Origin: Macrothele yani | Lineage: Eukaryota; Arthropoda; Arachnida; Araneae; Macrothelidae | Length of the DNA stretch: 64,000 nucleotides | Reading direction: 5' to 3' | Assembly (NCBI GenBank): GCA_039090855.1 | Contig: CM076996.1 | Span: 47,272,469 to 47,336,468, forward strand | Position numbers and translations under genes: made by a program | Part shown: one piece after another, positions 11,453 through 21,805 of the stretch | Layout of the letters: every line of letters starts with the position of its first letter | Position numbering within the stretch: position 1 is the stretch's first letter | The notes under the pieces: model-generated | Told to the model about the DNA's origin: nothing | What the model saw: only the letters and a program-made list of their open reading frames with translations | Database searches by the model: none

Positions 11453-11990
11453 TCACCCCTCTATTAGGAAGACCGCCTGTTCCTCTTTGAGGTACTTGAC
11501 CATCTGGATGAGCCCCTGTCGCGCTCTTGGGTACGCGAGCAGGATCGAGAGGTCCCTCGTCTTTGCTAATTCTGGCACTAATGTTGCTCTCTTCCCTGCC
11601 AGAGAAGCACATTCTAGAATCATGTGTGCGACATCTGCGGTCTGGGCACCACACATGCACACTCGCTCCCTAACCGCAAATCTGCGGAAGTACTCCGGCG
11701 ACACTCCGTGCCCGGTTAGTACTTGGTTGAGGAAGCCATTACTCTCAATGCGCCCTATCGAGATTCGGGGGAAGATACGGCATGTTCTTCTACCCGTATC
11801 CCCCTCATCCCATCTCTGTTGCCACTCCACCAATGTGGCTGTTTTCAGTTGCGTCCGCACGCTTTGCAGCGGCGTTCGCATCTGAAAATCTATGCCATCT
11901 TTACTAATTGCAGCGACTGTGGGAACGTCCGTTTGAACTGTCCACACTACAATTCATGGAAATCTGCATTTATAGGAGCATCTCAAGAGA
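11453..11990 (-). pseudogene. LINE ORF2 C-terminal end with CCHC-like finger
   Basis: A 164-codon minus-strand frame (11453-11947) carries the C-terminal signature of R1/Jockey-like non-LTR retrotransposons. This is an IGRIESNGFLNQVLTGHG block (equivalent to the family LTGHG segment), then a Cys/His finger MCGAQTADVAHMILEC with spacing Cys-x-Cys-Gly-x6-His-x4-Cys, then a basic C-terminus. RNase H and reverse transcriptase are not seen upstream (higher coordinates), so it is a 5'-truncated copy. 11345-11452 may be its 3' untranslated region; no clear poly-A tail is visible. Confidence 0.75.
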
Positions 11991-12661
11991 TGCGTCTCTA
12001 AGCTTCTTCCAAAACGCATTCAGGAAAGGAGAACCAACGCAAGGAAGCTGTACGGTTGTCATTTTTCCTAAGATAGGTGACAATATGTCGTAACATTAGA
12101 TGATGCGTATTGCTAACTGTAACACGCCTAGTGAGATGCTTTGTCCGTGTCAAGGAGAGATAGCTATCGTTCACTGGTGTCGTCAGTGCAGGGAAACTTT
12201 CCATGCTGGATTCTCTTACCGAGGCAAGCTGATATTACGTCCGGTCCCAGTAAATGTCAAAGTCAATTCAGCCTACTACCAGACCGATGTTTTTAGCCCG
12301 ATTTACCAACAAGAAGTATTACTTAACTGTCAGTACATTACTTCGAAGTTTAGCAAGTAGGATTTACTTCAAATGTTAACATCTAACAAGATAAGACGTT
12401 CAGCCAAAAGTCAAGGTCAACGAGTGGATGAGATACCCGTGAAATTTCCTGACCCCCGATGTTTTTTTGCGCATTAGGTTTGTTGAAACGAGCTCTTTAA
12501 GCCGACGTCCACGTACGTTCGAATCGAACTGCCTGCGTTGCAAAATTCTCTCCTCCAATGGAAACTACGTTGCAGAGGAGTTTTCATGGTGACTCCTCTG
12601 CAATGACTATGGTGACCAAGGGGATTCACGACATTACCTAAGTTAGGTAAGTCGTTTTCAT
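11991..12661. other. no recognised feature
   Basis: No gene recognised. A 13-base near-palindrome, TCTCCTCCAATGG...CAGAGGAGTTTTC, lies near 12550-12600, just before the satellite. Confidence 0.4.
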
Positions 12662-13120
12662 AGATCTTGAACGACCCTCTGTAGTCCATAAATATAGAGA
12701 TCTTGAACGACCCTCTGTAGTCCATAAATATAGATATTGAACGACCCTCTGTAGTCCATAAATATAGAGATATTGAACGACCCTCTGTAGTCCATACATA
12801 TAGAGATCTTGAACGACCCTCTGTAGTCCATAAATATAGAGATATTAAACGACCCTCTGTAGTCCATAAATATAGAGATATTGAACGACCCTCTGTAGTC
12901 CATAAATATAGAGATATTGAACGACCCTCTGTAGTCCATAAATATAGAGATCTTGAACGACCCTCTGTAGTCCATAAATATAGAGATCTTGAACGACCCT
13001 CTGTAGTCCATAAATATAGAGATATTGAACGACCCTCTGTAGTCCATAAATATAGAGATATTGAACGACCCTCTGTAGTCCATAAATATAGAGATATTGA
13101 ACGACCCTCTGTAGTCCATA
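12662..13120. repeat. 36-bp satellite array, 13 units
   Basis: Thirteen copies of a 36-bp unit built on GAACGACCCTCTGTAGTCCA start at 12669, 12705, 12739, 12775, 12811, 12847, 12883, 12919, 12955, 12991, 13027, 13063 and 13099. The third interval is 34 rather than 36. Units differ mainly at one position (GATCTT or GATATT), giving the order C C A A C A A A C C A A A. Because 36 is a multiple of 3, the minus strand stays open and seems to encode repeats of MDYRGSFNISIF. This is a by-product of unit length, not evidence of a protein. Confidence 0.97.
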
Positions 13121-13153
13121 AACAGAGTTTCTGCCTTCAGCAGAAACTCTGTT
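13121..13153. repeat. perfect 14-bp hairpin at the satellite edge
   Basis: AACAGAGTTTCTGC (13121-13134), a 5-base loop CTTCA, and the exact complement (13140-13153). It starts at the last satellite unit, replacing AATATAGAG of the expected next unit. Confidence 0.97.
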
Positions 13154-13420
13154 GATTTTACATAGTGTTACACAGGCTTCACAATAATTTCCGTTACAAA
13201 GGAAGAGTGTTGACATTTAGTAGATCTGATGTTCGACGTCGCCGACTTACTGGATGGGAAGCCAGATCTTCTGAATGAATAGGGTTTCCAAATCTTACCT
13301 CACTTCTCAAATTCATCTTCTAACCTTTACCGCTGTCCGAAGGATGAAAAATACAGTTACCGATCTCAGAACATATTTCTTTACGGTTGATTTCGTCTTT
13401 TTTTTTTCTCACAACAGAAG

Positions 13421-14817
13421 TACACTCATTGTCATAAAAATACGCGCACCAAGGAGGAGGCGTTGGATTGAAATGAGATTTTAGTAGCGAGATGGTAGAT
13501 ACCAAGGGCAGAAGTGATTACAATATCACAGCAGCAGGACGATTTCCCGCGAACATACGGTACACATTCCGCTCAGCGTTCGGACCGCATCGGACCGCCT
13601 TGTGCTCGGATACATGCGGTGATACGGTCCGACATAGAGTCAAAGAGACGCCGTATGTTACCCTGGGACAGATTGGCCCACACTTCTTGCAACTGACACC
13701 CTAAATCACGAACACTGGGACATGGAGAAAACTGGCGTCCTATCTGGTCCCACACATGCTCGATGGGCGAGAGATCAGGCAATTTGGCAAGCGACGGAAG
13801 CGTCGAAGCGTGACGTAGACACGCCTGGGGGAAACCTGAGCCGTGTGCGGACGGGCGTTATCTTGTTGGGAAATGGCTCCGGCCGCCCCGCCAGGAAAAC
13901 CAGCACATGGGGTCGCAGGATCTCCTGTACGTAACGCTGGGCTGTCAACGTCCCTCGGATCTCTGCAAGGGAAGTCATGCTCTCATACGCGATGGCTCCC
14001 CAGACCATCACGCCTGCAGTTCGGGACGTGTACCGCTGTACAGTGAGGTTGGGACTGTAGCGCTCACCTGCGATCCTCCTCACTCTGACACGGTGGTCGT
14101 CCGTTTCCATACAGAAGCGGGATTCGTCGCTCAACACTATACGTCTCCAGTCCGTAGCATTCCACGTTGCTCGCTGCTGACACCACTGCAATCGACGCGA
14201 ACGATGGTCAAGTGTTAATGGAAGAAAACGTAAGAACCGTCGAGAGCGCAGACTCGCATGTGCCAGGCGTCTGAAAATGGTCCTGTCGGGCACAGAAGTC
14301 CCTTGTACAGCAGCCACATGTCTCGATATTGAGCAAGGACGTCGTTGCATCTGTGCGTGCTGCTCTCACGATCCTCTCTATTGGTGGTGTGTCTGGGTCG
14401 TCCGTCCGGAGCCAGTCCGCCGTGTCCGGGTGCCTTCCCGTGTCCATTGCTCCTAACACGATCGCCCCGTTCTGTCCGACCGGCCACCGTACCTCTCTCA
14501 TCCCGACGATACGGCCTCGTTCAAACTCCGCCAGTTGCCTGTACGCACATCTACGGCGGCTCCTCGGCATGTGTAACGCTCAGGGATCTCACCTAACTCC
14601 TACCGTGCACTTCGGCACGCATGTGGAGTCTCCTGCGCGGCGCCTTATAAGTCCCAAAGAATTGCGATTTCAGTGCCGGTCTTGGAGGCGTGGTCATGCT
14701 GAATCGCACGAAACTTTAATCATTTGTATGTTTGCCCTCCTCGTAGCTAATCGCCGAGTTTCGCGTTAATCGCGCGGTTCTTTCTTGATGCGCGGATTTT
14801 TGTGACAATGAGTGTTA
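13421..14817 (-). mobile_element. Tc1-like element, full length, decayed
   Basis: Terminal repeats of about 34 bp start with TA: TACACTCATTGTCATAAAAA on the left and the complement of TAACACTCATTGTCACAAAA on the right. The minus-strand transposase is spread over three frames. 14208-14570 gives the N-terminal AEFERGRIVGM helix region. 13775-14350 gives IVLSDESRFCMETDDHRVRV (first Asp) and a GVMVWGAIAYE block. 13573-13782 gives LSPIEHVWDQIGRQ with the Glu. The second Asp lies near 13876 (QQDNARPHTAQ), followed by a frameshift. The ends are related to the ACTCACGGACAATG family at 24807, 38784 and 58218, but diverged. Confidence 0.9.
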
Positions 14818-15624
14818 TTCTTGAAAACTTCAATATATATAATATAGACCGGCGTCCTTGTGCCATTCATACTGATACAGAAGGCAAGGAAATAGAGTAT
14901 TTTGTTACATCCCGTAATTTAGCTCAGTGCATGGATTTCCAACAAGTATTCTATAAGTAACATCCAATTGATTCATAATATAAATCTCATTAATGAGTCT
15001 CTGAACAATAAATTATTCTGCTCTTTCGCTTCTAGCTTCACCTGATTAAATTCTTGTGAAAACTATACTGATATAATATGTTTTCCAAATCATATAATGT
15101 TTAACGACGCCAGGCACAATTTTTAAAAATAACACACTGACGAAAAACAAAATTACGCAATTCTTCCGTGGGCAAAATGACTTTTTCTTCCAACGATCCG
15201 TGACAAGAAACTTAAGAGATATTATTAATAGCTACTATAAAGGCTTTCAGATCATTCTTCGAACACTTAAAAGCAAGGTTGGAAGCAAACTCTGAGTCAA
15301 CGAAACCAGTTCCCAACTGTGGTAACTAAAACTAAAACCTTTAACAATTAAATACCTAACTCACCGTCAGAATTAAGATGAGCAAAGGAACACTACGACA
15401 TAAAGGAATGTTTCACTCATTTTCAAAATAGGCTTATATTCTACACATATCACGGGCGTTGACTGTGGTACACTGCTAGGACATAGAAAATTCCACAAGG
15501 AAGCATTTGTCGGAGCGCTATGTAAATAGGTGGGCACGTGTCGACAGTTGGCTTATGTAAATGATTGCTGTTGCAAACAAATCACACAAGAGGTAAGAAG
15601 GATAAGGACGCAAAACTGCACGCC
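14818..15624. other. AT-rich, no recognised feature
   Basis: No open frame of note, and no recognisable repeat boundary. Confidence 0.5.
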
Positions 15625-15903
15625 GTAGCTAAGTTCGTCGTCTTCACTTGGGCGCGTGGACCACTGCGTCGGAGTGATCTCGGTGGTGAAAGCACGTGTA
15701 AGGAGTGTAAATAATAAGCGTAGCTAAGTTTGGTCGTCCTCACCTGGGCGTGTGGACCACTGCATCAGAGTGATCTCGATGGCGAAAGCACGTGTAAGGA
15801 GCGTAAATAATCAGCGTAGCTAAGTTTGGTCGTCCTCATCTGGGCGTGTGGACCACTGCATCGGAATGATTTCGGGGGCGAAAGCATGTGTAAGGAGTGA
15901 GAA
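15625..15903. repeat. 95-96-bp tandem repeat, three copies
   Basis: Units begin GTAGCTAAGTT at 15625, 15720 and 15816 and share the core GGACCACTGC and AAGCACGTGTAAGGAG. Copies differ by several substitutions and a one-base indel, so the triplication is moderately old. Confidence 0.95.
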
Positions 15904-16089
15904 TGCCTGGGATACCTCATTGGGAATCGTATCATTACGCAGACACCTTTACAAAAGGCTTCATCGTGAGGCTGTGGATGGCTGCTTGATGCATGCGTCG
16001 CATTGCGATGCAACAACTGTTAGCCGAATGCAGCAGAGCGGTGGTTGGAGGAAGGTAACTTTCTTCGCCGTACTGTGACTGTTACATGT

Positions 16090-16435
16090 AACAGGACATA
16101 CGAACGCCTCAATCGCCGCATTAGACGGTAAGCTGTGGACTGTGAAACGTCAGCCCCACAGTCCACAGCGGACGACATTCATTGAGGAGTACAGGCAGCA
16201 ATGGACATCCCTATATTGACAGGGACTACTTGTGGATAGTTTGCCCTCTCGCCAGCTATTGTGCTTTTCTACTCACCGCAGAACATCGTCGCGTGTGGGG
16301 GACGAAGGGAACGCGTCGTAGTGAGTGGCGGATCTTCATTCTGTCTCAGGAAGATGATCGCCAACTGAGATTCTGGAGACGACGCGGTCACCGTGACGAA
16401 ACACAGTTCGTAGCTCGCAGGCGTTTTAAGATTTC
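16090..16435 (+). pseudogene. Tc1-like transposase fragment
   Basis: A short plus-strand piece reads LTAEHRRVW (16270), then SEWRIFILSQEDDRQLRFWRR (16322-16384), which lines up with the region around the first catalytic Asp of Tc1 transposases. The usual FSDESRF is degraded to ILSQ. N-terminal material (16090-16260) is only weakly readable. No ends were identified. Confidence 0.55.
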
Positions 16436-16569
16436 GAAGAAAGCCTCTATAGTTTTCAGGTAAACAAATGATTATATAAAAAAAGCTACGACTTACTTCC
16501 AAAATGCAGTACAAGGGATGCTGCTTTGAAATGGAATATCCACAATGGGTCACATTAAGTCACATTAAG

Positions 16570-17720
16570 GTCAGTTTTGAAATCAAGAAATGTGATCATT
16601 GCTAAGCACCAAATGAAAATTTGAACAGGAAAAGGAAACGCGAAGGAGAATGTGCTGATGTTGAAGAAGCGCTTTAACAATTGTTTAAGAAAGCGAAACT
16701 TCGGAATTCTCCAATTAGCAGAGGAATACAACAAGAAGAAACAGAGGATTTTTCTAAAAGAAACTGGAAGAGAAGGACTTCCAAGCAAATGATGTGTGGC
16801 TGAAAAGAAATAAAACAACTTCGTACATCAAACACATAAAAAAAACGCACGGTGAAAAGGGAGGTTCCGATAACAGAGCTGCAGAAAAATGGGCATCTGA
16901 ATGTTGAGCCAGAATTGTTGAAATTAAAGAAACTCACAAAATATTTACAGTACAGATGAGAAGGGTCGTTACTTCCGGGTACTACGTGAGCACAGCATGC
17001 TGTTTCGAAGCTATTTGGCGTGTGGAAACAAAAAATGACAGGATCTGTTGAAAAACCCTTGTTCGTCATCAGAAAAAGCGAGAGTCCGAGATGTTTTAAG
17101 GTATTAAACAGCACCCTGTGGATCATGAATGCTCAAACAATGCGTGGATGTCCTGCAAAATATTCCCTTAATATTTTCTGCAATAGGACAAGTAATTACG
17201 GAAAGAAAACGCCGTGTTGGTTGGTGCTCGACAAAATTGTACAGATCATCTTAAAGACAGTAAATTATCCAAGCTGTTGACCAAGTGCTATTCAAAACCT
17301 TTAAAATGCATTGCCGACAGAATATAAGAAACGTTGTGGATGTAACTGACGTAGGCATGGCATACGCATCCAAGATCACAAAAACAGGTAAATATAATAA
17401 ATCAAAAAAATATCTCTGGCGTTATTCACATGATTTCCAATGCGTAGAAAAAATGACAAACATCTGCATTTCTAACTGCTTCAGTAACACGGAATTATAC
17501 AAAAGCAGTGACCCTAATGTACGACAGACACGCGAAGAAGTAGGAAAGTTTAATCAGTTGTGTGAAAATTGGATTAATGTAGACAATAACACACAAAAAG
17601 CTTCTGAGAAACACACAAAAATATGAAATCGCTGAAGAAACTGATAAATGAGTAGAAGAAACAGAAATTGCAAATGTCGATGGAAAAGGCCAACTCCGAA
17701 AGTAGCCTGCCAATCTTCCC
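16570..17720 (+). pseudogene. pogo/Tigger-like (jerky-like) transposase fossil
   Basis: Conceptual translation across several frames follows the order of Tigger transposases. First comes a weak N-terminal helix-turn-helix (ILQLAEEYNKKKQRIF, 16716-16763), then AAEKWASEC (near 16880), then KPLFVIRKSESPRCFKVLN (17050-17108), equivalent to the family LVIGKSKNPRCFK segment. WLVLDKIVQI (17219-17248) stands where the LLLVDNC catalytic region is expected, so that Asp is followed by Lys rather than Asn. VLFKTFKMHCRQNIRN (17284-17333) corresponds to the VIKTFKxHYR segment. Stops and frameshifts abound. Terminal repeats were not found, so limits are approximate. Confidence 0.65.
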
Positions 17721-18112
17721 CATTTCTTAGAAAAATGTTAAAGCAAAGAGCAGACTCACGAAATTCTCGCGAGAAGTTTTATGAACGCGACTGTAAGTGT
17801 AAAAGCTTCATGTGAGACTTCTCAAAGGTGGACGCTGGAAATTTTTTTGAATAACATTATTATTTTCATATTTATAGCTCTTCTGTTGAATATATGTAGG
17901 TAATTTTGCTAAATTCAATGGAGAATATAATACGTATTAATTATATGGAGGAATTAATTATACGATTGCTTTTTTAAATACACGTGTTAACATACAAAAG
18001 CATTTAGCAAAATGAATTTCTACATTTATAAATTTTTATCATGATTTCTTAAACACCGAAATTGCTCACGAAAATGTTTTTATTGCTATAAGGTATGCAA
18101 TAGAACACTAAA
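17721..18112. other. AT-rich spacer, no recognised feature
   Basis: Very AT-rich. No feature identified. Confidence 0.5.
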
Positions 18113-19367
18113 TACACATACGCTACTGTTTGTGAAAATTGCGACACCATGAAGCATCGCTGGTATTAACTTGAAACTTAGAGGATATGTACAAGTTGGG
18201 ACATGTAAATGATTAAAATGTCAGGTAAAATGCGTATGCGGTTTCGGAGCAGCCCTCTCTGAACTGTCCAGTCTTGGGTATAAAGAGCTGGCCTCAAACG
18301 AGATGTTGCAATCCGTGAAGAACCGGCACTGAGTCGGAAGGGAATTTCTTGTGTCCCACTATGCCCCATTACGAAGAAGGTCGCATTATGAACACCTGAG
18401 GGACTTTGGGCAAGGTAGGGATGAGAGAAGCTGTATTTTCCTACCGCAAAATCGCACTACTGCGCAGGATGAAAGACGCTTGTACCGCATGGCAGTGACC
18501 GATCGCACGCAGCAGTGGGACACTGTCACCGTTCGACGTCGTCTGATTTGCAATGGAACGGTCGCTAGCAGCCTATTGCTGCGCATTTCTCTGACCCATA
18601 ACCACAGCCACCTCAGGCTACAATGGGGTCTCGAACACAGACATTGGCGTGCTGACTAGCAACAGATAGTGTTTTCTGACGAATCAGGATTCAACTTGAT
18701 ACACCATGATGGTCACATTCTAGTTCGAAGACATCGTGGTGAACGGCACCTTGCAGCGTCATACCGGCCCATACACCAAGCGTTATGGTTTGGGGCGCCA
18801 TTGAGTTCAATTCACGATATCGCCCAATATGAATTGATGGAACCCTCAACAGCCAACGATACGTCAGGGACGTTTTAGAGGCGGACGTGATACCCTTCTT
18901 TAAAGATCTCTTGGTGCTATATTCTAGCAGAACCGTGATCGACCACATGCAACCCGGAATGTCCAAGAGCTCTTACATGAACGACAAATACAGCTTCTTC
19001 CCTGTCCTGCATGTTTGCCGGATATGTACCTGATCGAATATGTCTGGAACACGACAGATAAGCGACTGGACGTTTAGCGCCTCCGCTAGTTACCACAAAT
19101 GAACTCTGGTCTCGTATAGAAGAAGACTGGTAGGCTGTTTCCCAGGACGATATAAAAAACCTCTTCCATTCAATGCCACCTTGTGTAGAGGATGTTATTG
19201 TTGCTCGAGGTGGCTGAACATAATTCTAAGTTCTGAAGCCAAAAAGTCGTGTATAGCTGTACAAATGCAACCAGTAATTCCCTGTAACATGAGGAATCTG
19301 TGATATAAATTTTATTTGAGTAGCACGATTCTTTCCTCGTGTTGCAATTTTCAAAAGCAGTAGTGTA
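18113..19367 (+). mobile_element. Tc1-like element, full length, decayed
   Basis: The left end TACACATACGCTACTGTTTG continues GTGAAAATTGCGACACC. The right end is its imperfect complement, GTGTTGCAATTTTCAAAAGC then AGTAGTGTA at 19367. The plus strand encodes TAQDERRLYRMAVTDRTQQW (linker/HTH), VFSDESGFNLI with the first Asp (18671-18703), a VMVWGAI-like block near 18785 and, after frameshifts, a LIEYVWNTTDKRL stretch carrying the Glu near 19030. The second Asp motif is lost. The element ends one base before the TTAA of the adjacent MITE. Confidence 0.85.
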
Positions 19368-19435
19368 TTTAACCCTTTAAGCGGCCGATGTACCTTAATC
19401 AAATGGTAGCCAAAATCTTCTGGGCTCCCCAAATA

Positions 19436-20765
19436 CACTGCTGGCCACCAAAACTGCAACACCAAGAAGGACACGAGATAGCAAAGCCAAATTTACTGGA
19501 CATATAACAACAGATACAAAGATGAAACGATTGAGCTTACAGGCCCGTGCGACTTGCGAAACACGCAGACATCAATAGTTCGTGTGGCCCTCATGGCTGG
19601 CAAAACGGCCGCTACACGCCGCGGCATCGAACGAAAGAGGCTTTGGATGTGGGCTTGGGGTATGTCGGTCCAGGTTGCTTCCACACGTTGCCACAGTTCA
19701 TCGAGAGAACAGGCGGGCCACGGCAGCAGTGACACCTGGTGGGCCGTGAAGAATTGTTGCACGATGCGTGCGACGTGCGGGCGCGCATTGTCCTGTTGAA
19801 ACGTGGCCTCTGGCAGGCCCTGCAGGTAAGGAAGGACTACAGGCTCCAAAACGTCGTAGATGTAGCGGTGGTAGTTGAGTGTACCGGCGATGCGTACCAG
19901 AGGGGTGCGGGTGTCATATCCAATTGCGCCCCAAACCCTAACACCAGGCGACGGACAGGTATGGCGATGCATAATGCAGGCGGCATACAGTCTCTCGCCG
20001 CAGTGCCGCCACACGCGGATCCGATCATCGTGGTGTTGCAGGCAGAAGCGTGATTCGTCAGAGAAGACAATGTCGTGCCATTCCGTAGACCAGATGTGGC
20101 GTTCGACGGCCCACTGCCGCCTCACTCGCCGGTGGTGTAACGTCAATGGTAATCGGAGCAATGGGCGCCGCGCGACAAGTTCCCGCTGCTGCAGACGTCG
20201 TCGAACGGTACGTGCTGACACAGGCTGTTGCGCAACACACCCTATTTCCTGCGCTAACGTTCGTGATGTGGCGGTGCGAGCCGTCAATGTCCGTTGCACA
20301 ACATGCCGGTCCTCTCGTTCGGTGGTGTGCCGCGGCTGAGGCAGTCGCTCACGTCGGTCCGTCCTTCCCTCCTGCACCCAACGAATCCATACTCGCCTCA
20401 TTGTGACTGGATGTCGTCCCACACGGGCGCCGATGTCTCGATACGATAAACCGCTGTCGCGATAAGCCCCTATTCGTCCTGTGTCGAACTCCGAAACGTG
20501 CTGGAATGACTGCCGTATTCTGAAACGAGGCATCAGGAAGCTTTCCACGCACAGGTCCGGCAGCACAACACACTTCCACTACTTACACTCGCCTTTTGTG
20601 CACCCTTCTTATAGTGCTTCTCGGTGGCGTACCGAGCGCACATGATTTGCATATGCCGTGCAATGCTAATCGATTGCATGTCCTCTCGCGGGCGACGCTT
20701 GCTGCGAATTGCAGGCCAATCGGATGCTTCCTTCTTGGTGTTGCATTTTGGATGGCCAGCAGTAT
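19436..20765 (-). mobile_element. Tc1 element nested in the MITE
   Basis: Terminal repeats based on ACTGCTGGCCACC-AAA, followed by GCAACACCAAGAAGG, with TA at 19434-19435 and 20766-20767. It is a sister of the element at 29408-30805. The transposase frame on the minus strand is open for 357 codons but lacks the segment carrying the catalytic Glu. It is younger than the MITE it interrupts. Confidence 0.92.
19493..20533 (-). pseudogene. Tc1 transposase lacking the catalytic Glu segment
   Basis: The likely start is the ATG at 20533, giving MPRFRIRQSFQHVSEFD; the frame is also open upstream to 20566. Domains in order: two helix-turn-helix units, the first catalytic Asp in IVFSDESRFCLQHHDDRIRV, RVWGAIGYD, then the second Asp in TFQQDNARPHVARIV. 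The frame then runs ...PWPACS directly into DELWQRVEATW. Compared with its sister, about 26 codons (78 bp, near 19705) containing SPIEHVW are gone in frame. A frameshift also alters the last ~35 residues. The protein would be catalytically inactive, although most of the frame is intact. Confidence 0.9.
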
Positions 20766-21621
20766 AGAAATGCTCACACAGTGGCCCGGATTTACTAAAG
20801 CTACGGCAAAACAAATCCTTTCCTCCCTCTCATCTCAGCAGTACCGGCCAAAAACTTGTCACCGGTGAGAAGCGGTCGCTTCTAGTCCTTCATTCTCTGC
20901 ACTCTGATCCAAGGCATAATGGGGAATGGCTAGGCCCCCTTCACGCAGACATCATGCCACTGGGTAGAAACATGTGACTCAAACATCCTTTTCCTCAGGT
21001 TCGTCGCCATTGTTATAGCCCTATTAGCAGGTAATCAGTCAGAAAGGATTAGTGTGAATGATCTGCCTAAATGACCACTTTCAATAACAAAGCTAAAGGG
21101 GAATCAACACTTTCTGATGCACTTGTTCACTCGTTCCAGCAACGCTACATCCACTTCTTAGACAATGAATATATTCGTTCGAGCTGATTTCAGCCTAATT
21201 TGCTGACACCGAATAATTTCGCTCCAGCCGATTAAAGGGTTAAAAGTAAAAAAAATCGCTACCTTTAAGACTCAATCAGACGCTTACAAGAGCCAAAAAG
21301 AGCAAACATAACCTGAGTCTCGCAAGCGGTGGTCACTGTACCTAAGTTTTACACGAACTCGTCCGACTGCATACGTGGAATTTTCCTGCACTCTATCTTT
21401 TCCCACCTATGATATCAAATAAAATCTGTTTCTCAACTGGATGCCGCTGGAAATCTACGAATACTGCCTATGTTACTGCGCATAATCGAATAGTCAAAAC
21501 TCATTGTCTTTTGAAGTCATTCACTCAGCTGGCAACAATGTACTTACCCTGCAATAAAATTCGTCGGTGGAGAAAACATATTTTTTTGTTAGCACCTTTC
21601 CGATATCTTTGAGACAAGTGA

Positions 21622-21805
21622 CGGGTAGCAGCTGGGTCTAATGATTACGACTCAGACGCTACACCAGGGTCTTGGGTTCAAGCCATAGATGGGTTGTGGA
21701 TTATATCTAGTTCTTCTTTCTGGCTCTTTCCTGTCCCTGGAGCCAGCAACTCTAAATTACAGATGAGCAGCTCCTCTTCGCCTTCGACCATTAAGAAAAG
21801 GGAAA
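21622..21805 (+). mobile_element. SINE family 1, plus-strand degenerate copy
   Basis: The order follows the reference copy at 4831-5044 read from its 5' end: an A-box-like GCTGGGTCTAATGATTA, a B-box-like GGGTTCAAGCC (21673-21683), GGCTCTTTCCTGTCCCTGG, CTCTAAATTACAG, then a short A-rich end. It is the only copy in the window in this orientation. Confidence 0.65.

Larger units (their letters stand above)
19373..21239. mobile_element. piggyBac-like MITE (copy 1), interrupted by Tc1
   Basis: Ends CCCTTTAAGCGGC (19373-19385) and GCCGATTAAAGGG (21227-21239) are inverted repeats flanked on both sides by TTAA (19369-19372, 21240-21243), the piggyBac target duplication. Removing the nested Tc1 (19436-20765 plus one TA) leaves about 535 bp with no coding capacity, so it is non-autonomous. 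A second copy lies at 51417-52005 in inverted orientation. Shared internal words include CATCATGCCACTGG and CCGATGTACCT. Confidence 0.85.

Noticed and set aside
12662..13120. Possible CRISPR-like array
   Set aside because: Units are contiguous with no unique spacers, and the context is eukaryotic.
12658..13216. Long minus-strand frames of 153 and 123 codons with 12-residue repeats, suggesting a repetitive secreted or membrane protein
   Set aside because: They lie entirely on the 36-bp satellite. The unit length is a multiple of three and lacks stops in those frames, so openness is automatic.
19554..20406. Several plus-strand frames over 80 codons
   Set aside because: They are antisense shadows of the minus-strand Tc1 transposase; the GC-rich coding sequence leaves other frames open.
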